A DNA stretch of 64,000 bases from Thiomicrorhabdus indica (GTDB lineage: Bacteria > Pseudomonadota > Gammaproteobacteria > Thiomicrospirales > Thiomicrospiraceae), in contig NZ_CP033040.1 in assembly GCF_004293625.1 (NCBI RefSeq), positions 372,001 to 436,000 of the forward strand, given 5' to 3'. Shown one piece after another: positions 55,391 to 63,791 of the stretch (position 1 is its first letter; every line of letters begins with the position of its first letter). The notes below the pieces were generated by a model. That model had not been told where the DNA came from, made no database searches, and saw only the letters and a program-made list of their open reading frames with translations. Position numbers and translations under genes: made by a program.

Positions 55391-56071
55391 CTATGAATCT
55401 GTATTGCAGGTCATTTTATAACCTAATCCACGATGGGTTTCGATCAAGTGACGGCCTATTTTTTTCCGCAGTTTACGAATATAAACTTCAATCACATTGC
55501 TTTCATGATTTTGGTTGTGATCGCTGATACGCTCAATTAATTGGTTTTTAGACAATATCTTATTTGGGTGGCGCATAAAGTATTCCAGTAAGCGAAATTC
55601 CGTTTTAGTTAGGCTGTGTTCTTGATTGTGAATAGTGACGCTTTTTGTTTCTAAGCTCAAAGTTAGATTGCAAAAACTTAGCTCCATGGATTGATGAGGT
55701 TGGGGGGTTGAACGACGAAATAATGCGAGAAGACGGGCATTAAGTTCCTCAAACTCAAACGGTTTTCCTAAATAGTCATCTGCACCAGCTTGCAATCCTT
55801 GAACACGTTCTTGCCAACTATTACGGGCACTCAGAATTAAAATTGGGGTGGATTGGTTGAGGCCACTTGCTCGAACTCTTTTAAGTACCTCAATGCCAGG
55901 TAGTTGTGGTAAACCTAAATCTAAAATGACCACGTCATATTTTACTTGAGTCAAGGAAATCAATGCTTGTTCGCCATTGGTTGCACAGTCGACTAAAGCG
56001 CCCAAGTCCTGAAAACTTTGATTCAGAATATCGAGCAATTTTTGTTCATCTTCGACAATCAGTAGCTTCAC
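55391..56071 (-). CDS. OmpR/PhoB-family response regulator
   Basis: A 226-residue two-domain regulator. The receiver has acidic pocket IVEDEQ, phospho-acceptor Asp in VVILDLGLPQLPG (about residue 51), Thr/Ser switch LILSARN and Lys in GKPFEFEEL. The winged-helix domain has LTKTEFRLLEYFM and the recognition/wing segment SNVIEVYIRKLRKKI. A GTG start at 56071 follows GAGG. First gene of the pair with the kinase; probably controls the downstream efflux operon. Confidence 0.94.
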   Translation of the reverse strand: MKLLIVEDEQKLLDILNQSFQDLGALVDCATNGEQALISLTQVKYDVVILDLGLPQLPGIEVLKRVRASGLNQSTPILILSARNSWQERVQGLQAGADDYLGKPFEFEELNARLLALFRRSTPQPHQSMELSFCNLTLSLETKSVTIHNQEHSLTKTEFRLLEYFMRHPNKILSKNQLIERISDHNQNHESNVIEVYIRKLRKKIGRHLIETHRGLGYKMTCNTDS

Positions 56072-56393
56072 ATTGGCCTCTTTCGTTTGGATAGCTGTGC
56101 TGACTTCCCATTATGTGGAACGCCAGCCGCCTGCAGTTGAAAACTCTTTAAATAGTCGACTAAATATCGGTAGTCACAAAAATAGTAGCTCTTTTTAAGT
56201 GTTTACGACAAATAGAAAGTCAAATATGCTTGAAAAATGTCTGAATTTTTTAGACAAAAAAAGTTTTAACAAATTCTGAAGGTCTCTTTTTTCAGTAAAG
56301 AAAATAAGAATTGTTATTGTTTACAGTTGGTTTTCGGTTTATTATTTGCCATAAATTATCATTTAGACCATTCAAAATCATATGGGGGAGTTT
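56072..56393. promoter_or_regulatory. Divergent promoter region with a candidate Fur box
   Basis: A 322-bp A/T-rich gap between the response regulator (-) and the iron-binding protein gene (+). At 56303-56318 AATAAGAATTGTTATT is a near-perfect palindrome (two mismatched positions) resembling a Fur box (NATAAT-type half sites), about 80 bp before the iron gene. No gene seen. Confidence 0.5.
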
Positions 56394-57425
56394 ATGAAAT
56401 TTGTAAAATGGCAATGGTTAACCACTTCTTTAATGGCGTTGGCAGTCGCAATGCCAATGCATGCAAGTGCTCAAGAAGAGTTAAATGTATACTCAGCTCG
56501 CAAAGCGCAATTAATCGCACCTTTGTTGGAAGACTTCTCAAAACAAACGGGGATTCAAGTCAACTTAATTACCAGTAAAGCCGATGCTTTGCTAAAACGT
56601 CTTGAATCGGAAGGACGTCGTTCACCGGCGGATGTATTAATTACAACCGATGCGGGTCGATTACATCGTGCGAAAGAAGCGGGAGTTTTGCAAGCGAGTA
56701 TTTCTCCAGAGCTTTTGAAAAAAGTGCCTGCAAGTTTGCAGGATAAAGACGGTCTGTGGTTGGGGTTAACGACGCGTGCACGTGTCATTGTCTATGCGAA
56801 AGATCGCGTGAATCCTCAGGATTTGTCGACTTATGAATCACTCACTGATTCAAAATGGAAGAATAAAATCTGCATCCGCTCTTCTGGCAATATTTACAAC
56901 CAATCTCTGGTTGCATCAATGATTTCGCACAAAGGTGAGGAAGCCACTGCTGAATGGGCGAAAGGTCTGGTTGCTAATATGGCACGTAAGCCGAAAGGGG
57001 GGGATCGCGATCAAGTGATGGCCGTTGCTGCGGGACAATGCGATTTAGCGGTCGTGAATACCTATTATCTTGGACAAATGTTGAACGGTTCTGATGAAGC
57101 GCAACAAGAAGCAGCGAATCAAGTGGCTGTGTTCTGGCCAAATCAGAAGGATCGCGGAACCCATATTAATGTGAGTGGGATTGCGATTACCAAGTCAGCC
57201 AAAAACATTGAAAGTGCCAATAAATTGATTGAGTTTATGTTGTCGAAACCTGCGCAGGAATGGTACGCGAAAACGAACAACGAATATCCGGTGATGGATG
57301 GCGTTGAACCAAGCGATACCCTCAAATCTTGGGGAGAGTTTCATAGCGATCATTTAAACTTGTCAAAGTTGGGTGAGCTGAATCCACAAGCGGTTAAAAT
57401 TATGGATCGTGCGAACTGGCGTTAA
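56394..57425 (+). CDS. fbpA: Fe(III) ABC transporter periplasmic binding protein
   Basis: A 343-residue ferric-ion-binding protein of the FbpA/FutA/IdiA family with a signal peptide (cut near ASAQEE). It starts the mature protein with LNVYSARKAQLIAPLLEDF and has VNTYYLGQML, whose adjacent tyrosines bind Fe3+. The ATG at 56394 has GGGGGAG only 3 bp upstream; an in-frame ATG at 56382 lacks any ribosome site but cannot be excluded. Followed by a terminator-like hairpin, then the permease gene. Confidence 0.93.
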   Translation: MKFVKWQWLTTSLMALAVAMPMHASAQEELNVYSARKAQLIAPLLEDFSKQTGIQVNLITSKADALLKRLESEGRRSPADVLITTDAGRLHRAKEAGVLQASISPELLKKVPASLQDKDGLWLGLTTRARVIVYAKDRVNPQDLSTYESLTDSKWKNKICIRSSGNIYNQSLVASMISHKGEEATAEWAKGLVANMARKPKGGDRDQVMAVAAGQCDLAVVNTYYLGQMLNGSDEAQQEAANQVAVFWPNQKDRGTHINVSGIAITKSAKNIESANKLIEFMLSKPAQEWYAKTNNEYPVMDGVEPSDTLKSWGEFHSDHLNLSKLGELNPQAVKIMDRANWR

Positions 57426-57491
57426 TTTTTAGTTTGCATTGCTGTTGCTGCTTGGACATTCGCCAAGTAAAAATTGTAGATTTATGCGTAT

Positions 57492-57522
57492 GCCCCGTTT
57501 ATTCGGGGCTTTGCTGTTTTTG
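57492..57522 (+). terminator. Intra-operon terminator between binding-protein and permease genes
   Basis: GCCCCG (57492-57497) pairs with CGGGGC (57504-57509), followed by TTTGCTGTTTTT. It probably attenuates expression so that more binding protein than permease is made, as in other ABC operons. Confidence 0.8.
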
Positions 57523-57530
57523 AGAGCTGT

Positions 57531-59156
57531 ATGACAAAATCACCAAAGTTTTGGTTACTAAGCACTTTGCTGTTGGCATTCGTGTTAACGATTCCAATTT
57601 GGGTGTTAGCCTCTTTTGTTTTCCAGTTTGGAAATGATAATTGGCAACACTTATTAGACACCTTGTTGCCGGAATACATTATCAACTCTTTGGTTTTGAT
57701 GTTTGGCGTGGCGTTTGGCACTTTGCTTTTAGGGGTGCCGGCGGCTTGGTTGATTAGTCATTACCAATTTACTGGAAGCCGTTGGCTCCATTGGGCGTTA
57801 CTTTTGCCGCTGGCAATGCCCGCATACATTAGTGCATACACCTATACCGGTTTGTTGGAATTTGAGGGGCCGGTGCAAAGCGCTTTGAGAGAAGTATTCG
57901 GTTTTGGTGTTTCTCAATGGTTCCCTGAGGTTCGGTCACTGGGTGGTGCAGTACTACTGTTTTCACTTGTTCTTTATCCGTATGTTTATTTGCTAAGCCG
58001 CAGTGCTTTTGGTTCAAGTAGCCAAAAAGCTTTGGAGGTCAGTCGGACACTTGGAGCCGGACCGGTAAAAAGTTTTTTTCAAGTCGCTTTGCCGATGGCG
58101 CGTCCAGCGATTATTGCCGGTGTAACGCTCGCCTTAATGGAGACCTTGGCGGATTTTGGCGCGGTACAACATTTTGGTGTGGATACCTTTACTACAGGGA
58201 TTTACCGAACTTGGTCAGGCTTGGATGACACCAATACCGCGATGCAGTTATCCCTCGTTTTGTTGTCATTTGTCGGTATTCTAATTCTGGTTGAACGTTG
58301 GTCTCGTCAGCAGCAGCGCTATTATGTAGGGGATGTGAAAACCGATGCTTCTGATTATGTACAGCTGACAGGCAAAAAAAATGTATTCGCTTTTGCAGTG
58401 TGCTTTTTACCGATTTTGTTGGGTTTTTTGGTGCCAAGTGGACAGTTGTTGTACTGGTCATTGACCACTGCAGAGACAAACTTAAATAGTGATTTTTTTG
58501 AACTGACGTGGAATAGTTTCTCATTAGCTCTGATTACTGCAGTGGCCACGGTTGCGGTCGCCGTGTTTTTAGCCTACGCCAAGCGAATGAGTAACCTGTC
58601 TCGTGTTAAGCAGTTTGTGCAGGTGGCGCATTTGGGTTACGCGGTTCCAGGAACAGTTTTGGCGATTGCGATTATTATTCCTTTGGCATGGTTTGATAAG
58701 ACCGTCGATGATTTTTTCTATGAAAACTATGAGATATCAACCGGTTTGATTTTGTCGGGCACGTTGTTTGCACTGGTATTTGCCTATATGGTACGTTTTC
58801 TATCGGTAGCATTGCAGTCTGTAGAATCTGGGCTTGCGAGAATTAAACCTTCCATGGATGACTCGGCGCGTACCTTGGGCGCTTCTTCTTGGACAATTAT
58901 GGGGCGCATTCATTTGCCCTTAATGCATACCAGTCTGATTACCGCATTGATTTTAGTCTTTGTCGAGGTGCTCAAAGAGTTACCTACGACGTTGATTTTA
59001 AGACCGTTTAATTTTGATACCCTATCAATTAAAGCTTATGAGATGGCTGCTGATGAGCGTCTTGCAGATGCCGGATTGCCAGCATTGTTGATTGTACTCA
59101 CCAGTCTGATTCCGGTGATTATTTTAAGTAAGTTAATGGATAAACGAAGTGGATAG
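57531..59156 (+). CDS. fbpB: Fe(III) ABC transporter permease, fused two-module type
   Basis: A 541-residue integral membrane protein with about 12 TM helices in two homologous halves, as in FbpB/SfuB. Each half has an EAA-type coupling loop (EVSRTLGAGPVKSFFQVALPM in the first, DDSARTLGASSWTIMGRIHL in the second). Stop and next start are within a few bases, so the ATPase is coupled to it. GAGAG lies just upstream of the ATG. Confidence 0.93.
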   Translation: MTKSPKFWLLSTLLLAFVLTIPIWVLASFVFQFGNDNWQHLLDTLLPEYIINSLVLMFGVAFGTLLLGVPAAWLISHYQFTGSRWLHWALLLPLAMPAYISAYTYTGLLEFEGPVQSALREVFGFGVSQWFPEVRSLGGAVLLFSLVLYPYVYLLSRSAFGSSSQKALEVSRTLGAGPVKSFFQVALPMARPAIIAGVTLALMETLADFGAVQHFGVDTFTTGIYRTWSGLDDTNTAMQLSLVLLSFVGILILVERWSRQQQRYYVGDVKTDASDYVQLTGKKNVFAFAVCFLPILLGFLVPSGQLLYWSLTTAETNLNSDFFELTWNSFSLALITAVATVAVAVFLAYAKRMSNLSRVKQFVQVAHLGYAVPGTVLAIAIIIPLAWFDKTVDDFFYENYEISTGLILSGTLFALVFAYMVRFLSVALQSVESGLARIKPSMDDSARTLGASSWTIMGRIHLPLMHTSLITALILVFVEVLKELPTTLILRPFNFDTLSIKAYEMAADERLADAGLPALLIVLTSLIPVIILSKLMDKRSG

Positions 59157-59161
59157 TGTCT

Positions 59162-60214
59162 ATGCCTGAGTTGTTGTTGCAAAAAATTCGAGCCAGTCAT
59201 AAATCACATCTTGCGGTGGATCGGGTTGATTTGCGTTTGGCCAATGGTGAAATTGGCTGTTTGCTTGGGCCAAGTGGTTGTGGAAAAACCACCTTGTTAC
59301 GAACTATTGCAGGGCTTCACCCCATTGAAGGGGGGGAGATTTCGATTGCCGGTGAATTAATGTCGACCCCAAAAAAAATGGTGTCGACCGAAGAACGTCA
59401 TATTGGCATGGTGTTTCAAGATTATGCGCTGTTTCCACATATGACGATTTATGACAATATCGCGTTTGGTCTGGATGGAAAAACTCAGCAAGAAAAAAAG
59501 CAACGTATTGAGCAGTTGTTATCGCTGATTGGGTTGCCGGAGGTTGGTAAGCGTTATCCACACCAGCTTTCTGGCGGTCAGCAACAGCGAGTTGCGCTTG
59601 CCAGAGCTTTGGCTCCTAAGCCCAAAATTCTGTTAATGGATGAGCCGTTTTCAGGGTTGGATGTTGAATTGCGTGAGTCTCTGGCGCGTGAAGTTCGCGA
59701 CATTTTGAAAACCGAAGGGATTAGTGCTTTGATGGTCACACACAATCAAAATGAAGCCTTTGCCATGGCGGATTCGGTTGGCGTTTTAAAAGATGGTAAA
59801 TTGCTGCAATGGGACACGCCATACAACCTCTACCACCAGCCGCATCACCCGTTTATTGCCGACTTTATTGGTCAAGGCTCTTTGATTAGCGGCAGTGTTT
59901 GCGACTGTCGTGCGGTGCATACGGAATTAGGATTATTAAAAACCCATCTGCCGACCGGAACGGCCTCTGGCGAAGAGGTGATGGTTTTAGTGCGGCCTGA
60001 TGATATTATCCACGATGATGAGAGTGACTGGCAGTTAGAGGTGGTGAATCGAGCCTTCCGAGGATCGCATTTTTTGTTTACGCTAAAACTACCAAGTGGT
60101 GAGAAAGTCATGTGTATGAGTCAGTCCCATCATGATCATCCCGTTGGCTCAAAAATCGGCATTCAATTGGAAATGGATCACGCAATTGTCTTTGCTAAAA
60201 ATTTAGTAGAGTAG
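59162..60214 (+). CDS. fbpC: Fe(III) ABC transporter ATP-binding protein
   Basis: A 350-residue ATPase with Walker A GPSGCGKTT, Q-loop MVFQDYALFPHMT, signature LSGGQQQRVALARAL, Walker B ILLMDEPFSGLD and H-loop VTHNQNEAFA, plus a C-terminal TOBE-type domain (about 240-350), as in FbpC/FutC. The ATG at 59162 is chosen (AAGTGGA upstream); a GTG at 59156 overlapping the permease stop is an alternative. Convergent with bioA, 13 bp away. Confidence 0.95.
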   Translation: MPELLLQKIRASHKSHLAVDRVDLRLANGEIGCLLGPSGCGKTTLLRTIAGLHPIEGGEISIAGELMSTPKKMVSTEERHIGMVFQDYALFPHMTIYDNIAFGLDGKTQQEKKQRIEQLLSLIGLPEVGKRYPHQLSGGQQQRVALARALAPKPKILLMDEPFSGLDVELRESLAREVRDILKTEGISALMVTHNQNEAFAMADSVGVLKDGKLLQWDTPYNLYHQPHHPFIADFIGQGSLISGSVCDCRAVHTELGLLKTHLPTGTASGEEVMVLVRPDDIIHDDESDWQLEVVNRAFRGSHFLFTLKLPSGEKVMCMSQSHHDHPVGSKIGIQLEMDHAIVFAKNLVE

Positions 60215-60227
60215 TTTTAACGAAGTC

Positions 60228-61535
60228 TTATAACGATTCTTCTAGCACGGTTTTGACCGCTTGCTTCACTGCGTCTGTCAGTTGTAATAATTCACCGGCC
60301 GGTATATTAAACGCCGGCATGGTGTAAATCAGTTTTCCAAACGGGCGAATCCATGCGCCGTTTTCTAGGCAGGCGGCTTGGATTTGTGGGCCTAAGTCGT
60401 TCCTTTCCAGTTCAATTACGCCAATTGCGCCTAAAACGCGCACGTCTTTTACGCCTTCCAACTCGGACAATGGTGAGAGTTCGGTTTTGAGGTGTTGTTC
60501 GATATTGGCGATATTGTCCTGCCATGGGCTGTTTATTAGCACATCAATGCTGGCAATGGCAGTGGCGCAGGCGAGTGGATTGGCCATAAAGGTTGGCCCG
60601 TGCATGAGAACTCCGGGTTCGCCTTGGCAGATGGTGTTGCTAATTTCATCGGTACAGAGCATGGCCGCCATGGTTAAGTTGCCACCGGTGAGTGCTTTAC
60701 CAATCGTCATAATATCAGGCGTAATTTCTGCCCATTCGCAAGCGAAGAGTTTTCCGGTGCGGCCAAATCCGGTGGCGATTTCATCGGCAATCATCAGGAC
60801 ATCGTACTTTGTGCAGAGTTCACGAACGGCTTGTAAATAAGCCGGCCGGTAAAAACGCATGCCGCCTGCGCCTTGAACAATCGGCTCTAAAGTCAGAGCC
60901 GCGATTTCGTGATGATGGTCTTTTAAAATCGCCTCAAGTTCTTCAATATCAGAATTGTCGGATTGAATATCAAAACCCATCTGCGGTGCGGGGGCGAAAA
61001 TGCTTTTGCGAAGCACGTCGTTAAACAGGTGGTGCATGCCGTTGACTGGATCGCATACTGCCATAGTTGCAAAGGTGTCACCGTGATAACCATTACGAAT
61101 CGAAAGCATCTTATTTTTCACCGGCCGGTCTTTGCTGATCCAATATTGCAAAGCAATCTTAATGGCAACTTCCATTGAAACCGAACCCGAATCAGCAAAG
61201 AAAACTTTATCTAAACCGGCCGGTGTCAATTTGATTAATCGCTTGGCAAGTTCTATTGCTGGTTCGTGAGTCAGGCCGCCGAACATAATATGCGGCATTT
61301 GGTCGATTTGGTCTTTCATTGCTTGCATCACCGTAGGGTGATTGTAGCCATGAATTGCCGCCCACCACGAACTCATGCCATCAACCACTTCTTGATTGTC
61401 TGCTAGGGTGATGAGTGAGCCTTGGGTCTTTTTGACACCAATCGGCGGAATGGGATTGGGTGAAGAAGAATAAGGGTGCCAAATGTGCTGTTGGTCAAAG
61501 TCGATTAGGAATTGCCAGTGGTCGGAGTTGTTCAT
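60228..61535 (-). CDS. bioA: Adenosylmethionine--8-amino-7-oxononanoate aminotransferase
   Basis: Converts KAPA to DAPA in biotin synthesis with AdoMet as amino donor. The 435-residue class III aminotransferase has IWHPYSS near the N-terminus, GMSSWWAAIHGYNHP, ADSGSVSMEVAIKIALQYW, RNGYHGDTF, the Asp in MIADEIATGFGRTG and PLP-Lys in TIGKALTGGN. Start at 61535 gives the usual length; an in-frame start at 61595 would add 20 residues. Four decamer cores within 930 bp (60295, 60842, 61121, 61216), the densest gene in the window. Confidence 0.95.
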   Translation of the reverse strand: MNNSDHWQFLIDFDQQHIWHPYSSSPNPIPPIGVKKTQGSLITLADNQEVVDGMSSWWAAIHGYNHPTVMQAMKDQIDQMPHIMFGGLTHEPAIELAKRLIKLTPAGLDKVFFADSGSVSMEVAIKIALQYWISKDRPVKNKMLSIRNGYHGDTFATMAVCDPVNGMHHLFNDVLRKSIFAPAPQMGFDIQSDNSDIEELEAILKDHHHEIAALTLEPIVQGAGGMRFYRPAYLQAVRELCTKYDVLMIADEIATGFGRTGKLFACEWAEITPDIMTIGKALTGGNLTMAAMLCTDEISNTICQGEPGVLMHGPTFMANPLACATAIASIDVLINSPWQDNIANIEQHLKTELSPLSELEGVKDVRVLGAIGVIELERNDLGPQIQAACLENGAWIRPFGKLIYTMPAFNIPAGELLQLTDAVKQAVKTVLEESL

Positions 61536-61693
61536 AATTAAGCTTTCGGTTGGCGCTGTGTCGGTTACTACTCCAAAAAGTCGCTGTAAAATCATCCAAG
61601 ATCGCTCGGCTCAGGCCATCTTTGGCTTTATGCCCGAATGGGTACTTCGACGCTTTTTGGTAGCACGAACCAACACACCGCAATAAGGTGAAG

Positions 61694-62461
61694 TTAAGGG
61701 TTTTGATAATGATTCAACATCGCACAGTCTAAATTGAGTGCGGTGAGTGTTTCAACAAAATCATTTTGTAGCGGGACTTGAATGGTAATGCTTTCATTCG
61801 TTGAAGGGTGCTTAAAGGTCAATGAGGTTGCGGCTAAATATAGGCGGTGATAACCACGCCAATCATTAAATAGGTGATTGTGATGGCGGTCGCCATATTT
61901 TACATCGCCAATAATAGGGTGGGCAATGCCGTTCAGATGACGTCGGATTTGGTGCTTTCGTCCGGTTTTAGGGCGCAATTCCAATAACGAATAACGTTGT
62001 TGTTCAAATTTCCCCAAAGTTTTGTCGAGAGTGGTTTGTCCAAGACAAGTATATTCTGTTAAGGCATCTTGCGGTTCAGTTGGTTGCTGTTTGTCTTTGT
62101 CACCGTATTTGTCTTTTTTGTAAAGCAGTGGTTTGTCAATGTTACCGGCCGGTAAACTCCAGCCACGTGTTAAGGCTAGATAGGTTTTTTGTAGACTGTG
62201 GTTTTGGAATTGTTCACCTAAACATCTTGCTGAATCAGAATCTAAAGCAAACAATAATAATCCTGAAGTTGCCTTGTCTAAACGGTGTACAGGAAATACC
62301 GGCCGGTTGATTTCATCACGAGTGAGTTGCACCGCAAATTGCGTTTCGTGTTTGTCTATTGGTGAGCGGTGAACGAGTAAACCGGCTGGTTTATGTATCG
62401 CGACTAAGCAATCGTCTTGGTAAAGTATTTTGAAACTTTGTAAATAGCAATGCGTTTGCAT
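61694..62461 (-). CDS. truC: tRNA pseudouridine(65) synthase
   Basis: A 255-residue RluA-family pseudouridine synthase. It opens ILYQDDCLVAIHKPAGLLVH and has the catalytic-Asp motif HRLDKATSGLL, the segment LVHRSPID specific to TruC, and LRPKTGRKHQIRRH. The predicted target is U65 of tRNA-Ile and related tRNAs. AGGA lies 8 bp before the ATG. Two decamers (62144-62153, 62298-62307). Confidence 0.92.
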   Translation of the reverse strand: MQTHCYLQSFKILYQDDCLVAIHKPAGLLVHRSPIDKHETQFAVQLTRDEINRPVFPVHRLDKATSGLLLFALDSDSARCLGEQFQNHSLQKTYLALTRGWSLPAGNIDKPLLYKKDKYGDKDKQQPTEPQDALTEYTCLGQTTLDKTLGKFEQQRYSLLELRPKTGRKHQIRRHLNGIAHPIIGDVKYGDRHHNHLFNDWRGYHRLYLAATSLTFKHPSTNESITIQVPLQNDFVETLTALNLDCAMLNHYQNP

Positions 62462-62519
62462 TTGTTTTTCCTGTGCTTAAACTTTGTGCGTATTTTAAAT
62501 CTTTAATTTGGGAAAGCCT

Positions 62520-63266
62520 GTGGAATTTACGACGATTGAGTGGGTGCTAATTGCACTGATTTTTGTTTGGACTGGATTTGTTCGTACTGGGCTAGGGTTT
62601 GGTGGGGCTGCACTGGGTTTGCCATTCATGTTAATGATTGAGGACAATCTGCTTTATTGGTTGCCAATTATTGGCGTGCATTTACTTTTTTTCTCAAGTC
62701 TGACATTGAGTAAGGCACTAAAGCAAGTCGATTGGGATTATTTGAAACGCAGTTTGGGTTGGATTTTGCCGCCAACTTTGTTGGGGGTGTTTGGTTTAGT
62801 GAGTTTGCCAACGAGTTGGTTAGTCATTTTTGTCTATAGTATTACCATTTTTTACGCCTTGATGTGGATGCTAGATAAGGCCATTCATTCGGAAAATTCG
62901 TGGGTAGATAGAACCTTGCTAGTTTTAGGTGGGTATGTCGCTGGCACGAGTCTGACAGGGGCGCCATTAATGGTTGCGGTGTTTGCACGTCATGTTGCAG
63001 CAAATTTATTGCGAAATACGTTATTTGTTTTGTGGTTTATTTTGGTGACTATCAAGATGAGTACGTTTGTTATCTTGGATGTGACGATAGAGTTTCAAAC
63101 GGCATTAATGTTGATTCCGGTGGCGGCAATAGGCCATATTGTTGGACTGAAGGCGCATGAATTTATCTTGCATAACAACAGTTTATTTAAGCGTGTAATG
63201 GGTGGTATGTTGCTGGTGGTTAGCTCAATTGGCTTAATTGTGACCTTGTTAAATGGCAGTTTTTAA
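62520..63266 (+). CDS. TSUP-family permease (TauE/SafE-like)
   Basis: A 248-residue membrane protein with about seven or eight TM helices and the TauE/SafE motif GFVRTGLGFGGAALGLP near the N-terminus. A second half-repeat (GGYVAGTSLTGAPLMVA) lies near residue 135. Family members export sulfite, sulfoacetate or related anions, which would suit a sulfur oxidiser, but the substrate is not readable. GTG at 62520 is proposed as start; a TTG at 62508 in frame is possible. Divergent from truC. Confidence 0.8.
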   Translation: MEFTTIEWVLIALIFVWTGFVRTGLGFGGAALGLPFMLMIEDNLLYWLPIIGVHLLFFSSLTLSKALKQVDWDYLKRSLGWILPPTLLGVFGLVSLPTSWLVIFVYSITIFYALMWMLDKAIHSENSWVDRTLLVLGGYVAGTSLTGAPLMVAVFARHVAANLLRNTLFVLWFILVTIKMSTFVILDVTIEFQTALMLIPVAAIGHIVGLKAHEFILHNNSLFKRVMGGMLLVVSSIGLIVTLLNGSF

Positions 63267-63285
63267 ATTTTTTTTAAAAAAAGAC

Positions 63286-63313
63286 TTGTCATTTGTAAAG
63301 AAAGCCCTAAAAT
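63286..63313 (+). promoter_or_regulatory. Upstream sigma-70 promoter of the tRNA-tuf operon
   Basis: TTGTCA (63286-63291), 16-bp spacer, TAAAAT (63308-63313), followed by ACGCAC. Preceded by an A/T-rich tract of UP-element type. Confidence 0.7.
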
Positions 63314-63378
63314 ACGCACCCAGTTGAAGAGGCCAAGTCAGACATCTGATGCACTTTGACTCGTTTCTAAGGAATTTG

Positions 63379-63406
63379 TTGACACTCAGTTAAAAAACTT
63401 TAGAAT
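63379..63406 (+). promoter_or_regulatory. Downstream sigma-70 promoter of the tRNA-tuf operon
   Basis: TTGACA (63379-63384), 16-bp spacer, TAGAAT (63401-63406), again followed by ACGCAC, 15 bp before tRNA-Tyr. The near-identical start-site context with the upstream promoter suggests a tandem pair from duplication. Confidence 0.8.
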
Positions 63407-63420
63407 ACGCACAACAATTT

Positions 63421-63505
63421 GGAGGGTTTCCCGAGCGGCCAAAGGGGGCAGACTGTAAATCTGCTGGCTATGCCTTCGATGGTTCGAATCCATCACCCTC
63501 CACCA
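63421..63505 (+). tRNA. tRNA-Tyr (GTA)
   Basis: Acceptor GGAGGGT/ACCCTCC, anticodon loop CTGTAAA within stem GCAGA/TCTGC, a long variable arm as in bacterial tRNA-Tyr, T-loop GGTTCGAATCC and encoded CCA. Confidence 0.96.
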
Positions 63506-63506
63506 T

Positions 63507-63581
63507 GCGGGTATCGTATAATGGCTATTACCTCGGCCTTCCAAGCCGATGATGGGGGTTCGATTCCGCCTACCCGCTCCA
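63507..63581 (+). tRNA. tRNA-Gly (TCC)
   Basis: Acceptor GCGGGTA/TACCCGC, anticodon loop CTTCCAA within stem TCGGC/GCCGA, T-loop GGTTCGATTCC and encoded CCA. One base after tRNA-Tyr. Confidence 0.96.
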
Positions 63582-63587
63582 GTTTTT

Positions 63588-63629
63588 AGAAAGCTCTCTT
63601 GTGACTTGTTGTCTAGGAGGGCTTTTTTA
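63588..63629 (+). terminator. Terminator-like hairpin between tRNA-Gly and tRNA-Thr
   Basis: AAGCTCTCTT pairs imperfectly (two G.T positions) with AGGAGGGCTT, followed by TTTTT. It may partly terminate or mark a processing point before the third tRNA. Confidence 0.6.
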
Positions 63630-63638
63630 ATAAATACC

Positions 63639-63714
63639 GCTTCCATAGCTCAGTCGGTAGAGCGCATCCATGGTAAGGATGAGGTCGCCAGTTCGATCCT
63701 GGCTGGAAGCTCCA
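63639..63714 (+). tRNA. tRNA-Thr (GGT)
   Basis: Acceptor GCTTCCA/TGGAAGC, anticodon loop ATGGTAA within stem ATCC/GGAT, D-loop AGCTCAGTCGGTAGAGC, T-loop AGTTCGATCCT and encoded CCA. Lies 77 bp upstream of tuf, the classic tRNA-tufB order. Confidence 0.96.
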
Positions 63715-63791
63715 TTTATCTTTTGATTTTTCACAAAAGCCGACGATTTCTGCCGAAAGGTTGGGTCGCAGCTAACATGGAGTTTGCAATC

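Larger units (their letters stand above)
4992..62307. repeat. Dispersed palindromic decamer ACCGGCCGGT (29 cores)
   Basis: First bases of the CCGGCCGG cores: 4993, 5691, 9682, 12481, 12659, 14980, 15265, 19924, 22519, 25777, 27286, 27625, 28192, 32563, 34410, 37507, 40404, 40792, 44388, 50238, 52118, 52404, 55362, 60295, 60842, 61121, 61216, 62145, 62299. Twenty-four carry A before and T after the core. Five are intergenic and 24 lie in genes on both strands. In genes they are read as PAG 13 times, RPV or RPA 7 times and (T/A)GR 4 times, so all three frames are used. The right flank is often AAA. No copies were found in 1-4990. Confidence 0.93.

Noticed and set aside
4992-62307. Decamers as REP or transposon ends
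   Set aside because: Copies share no sequence beyond the 10 bp and weak A/T flanks, and most lie inside intact genes without disrupting them.
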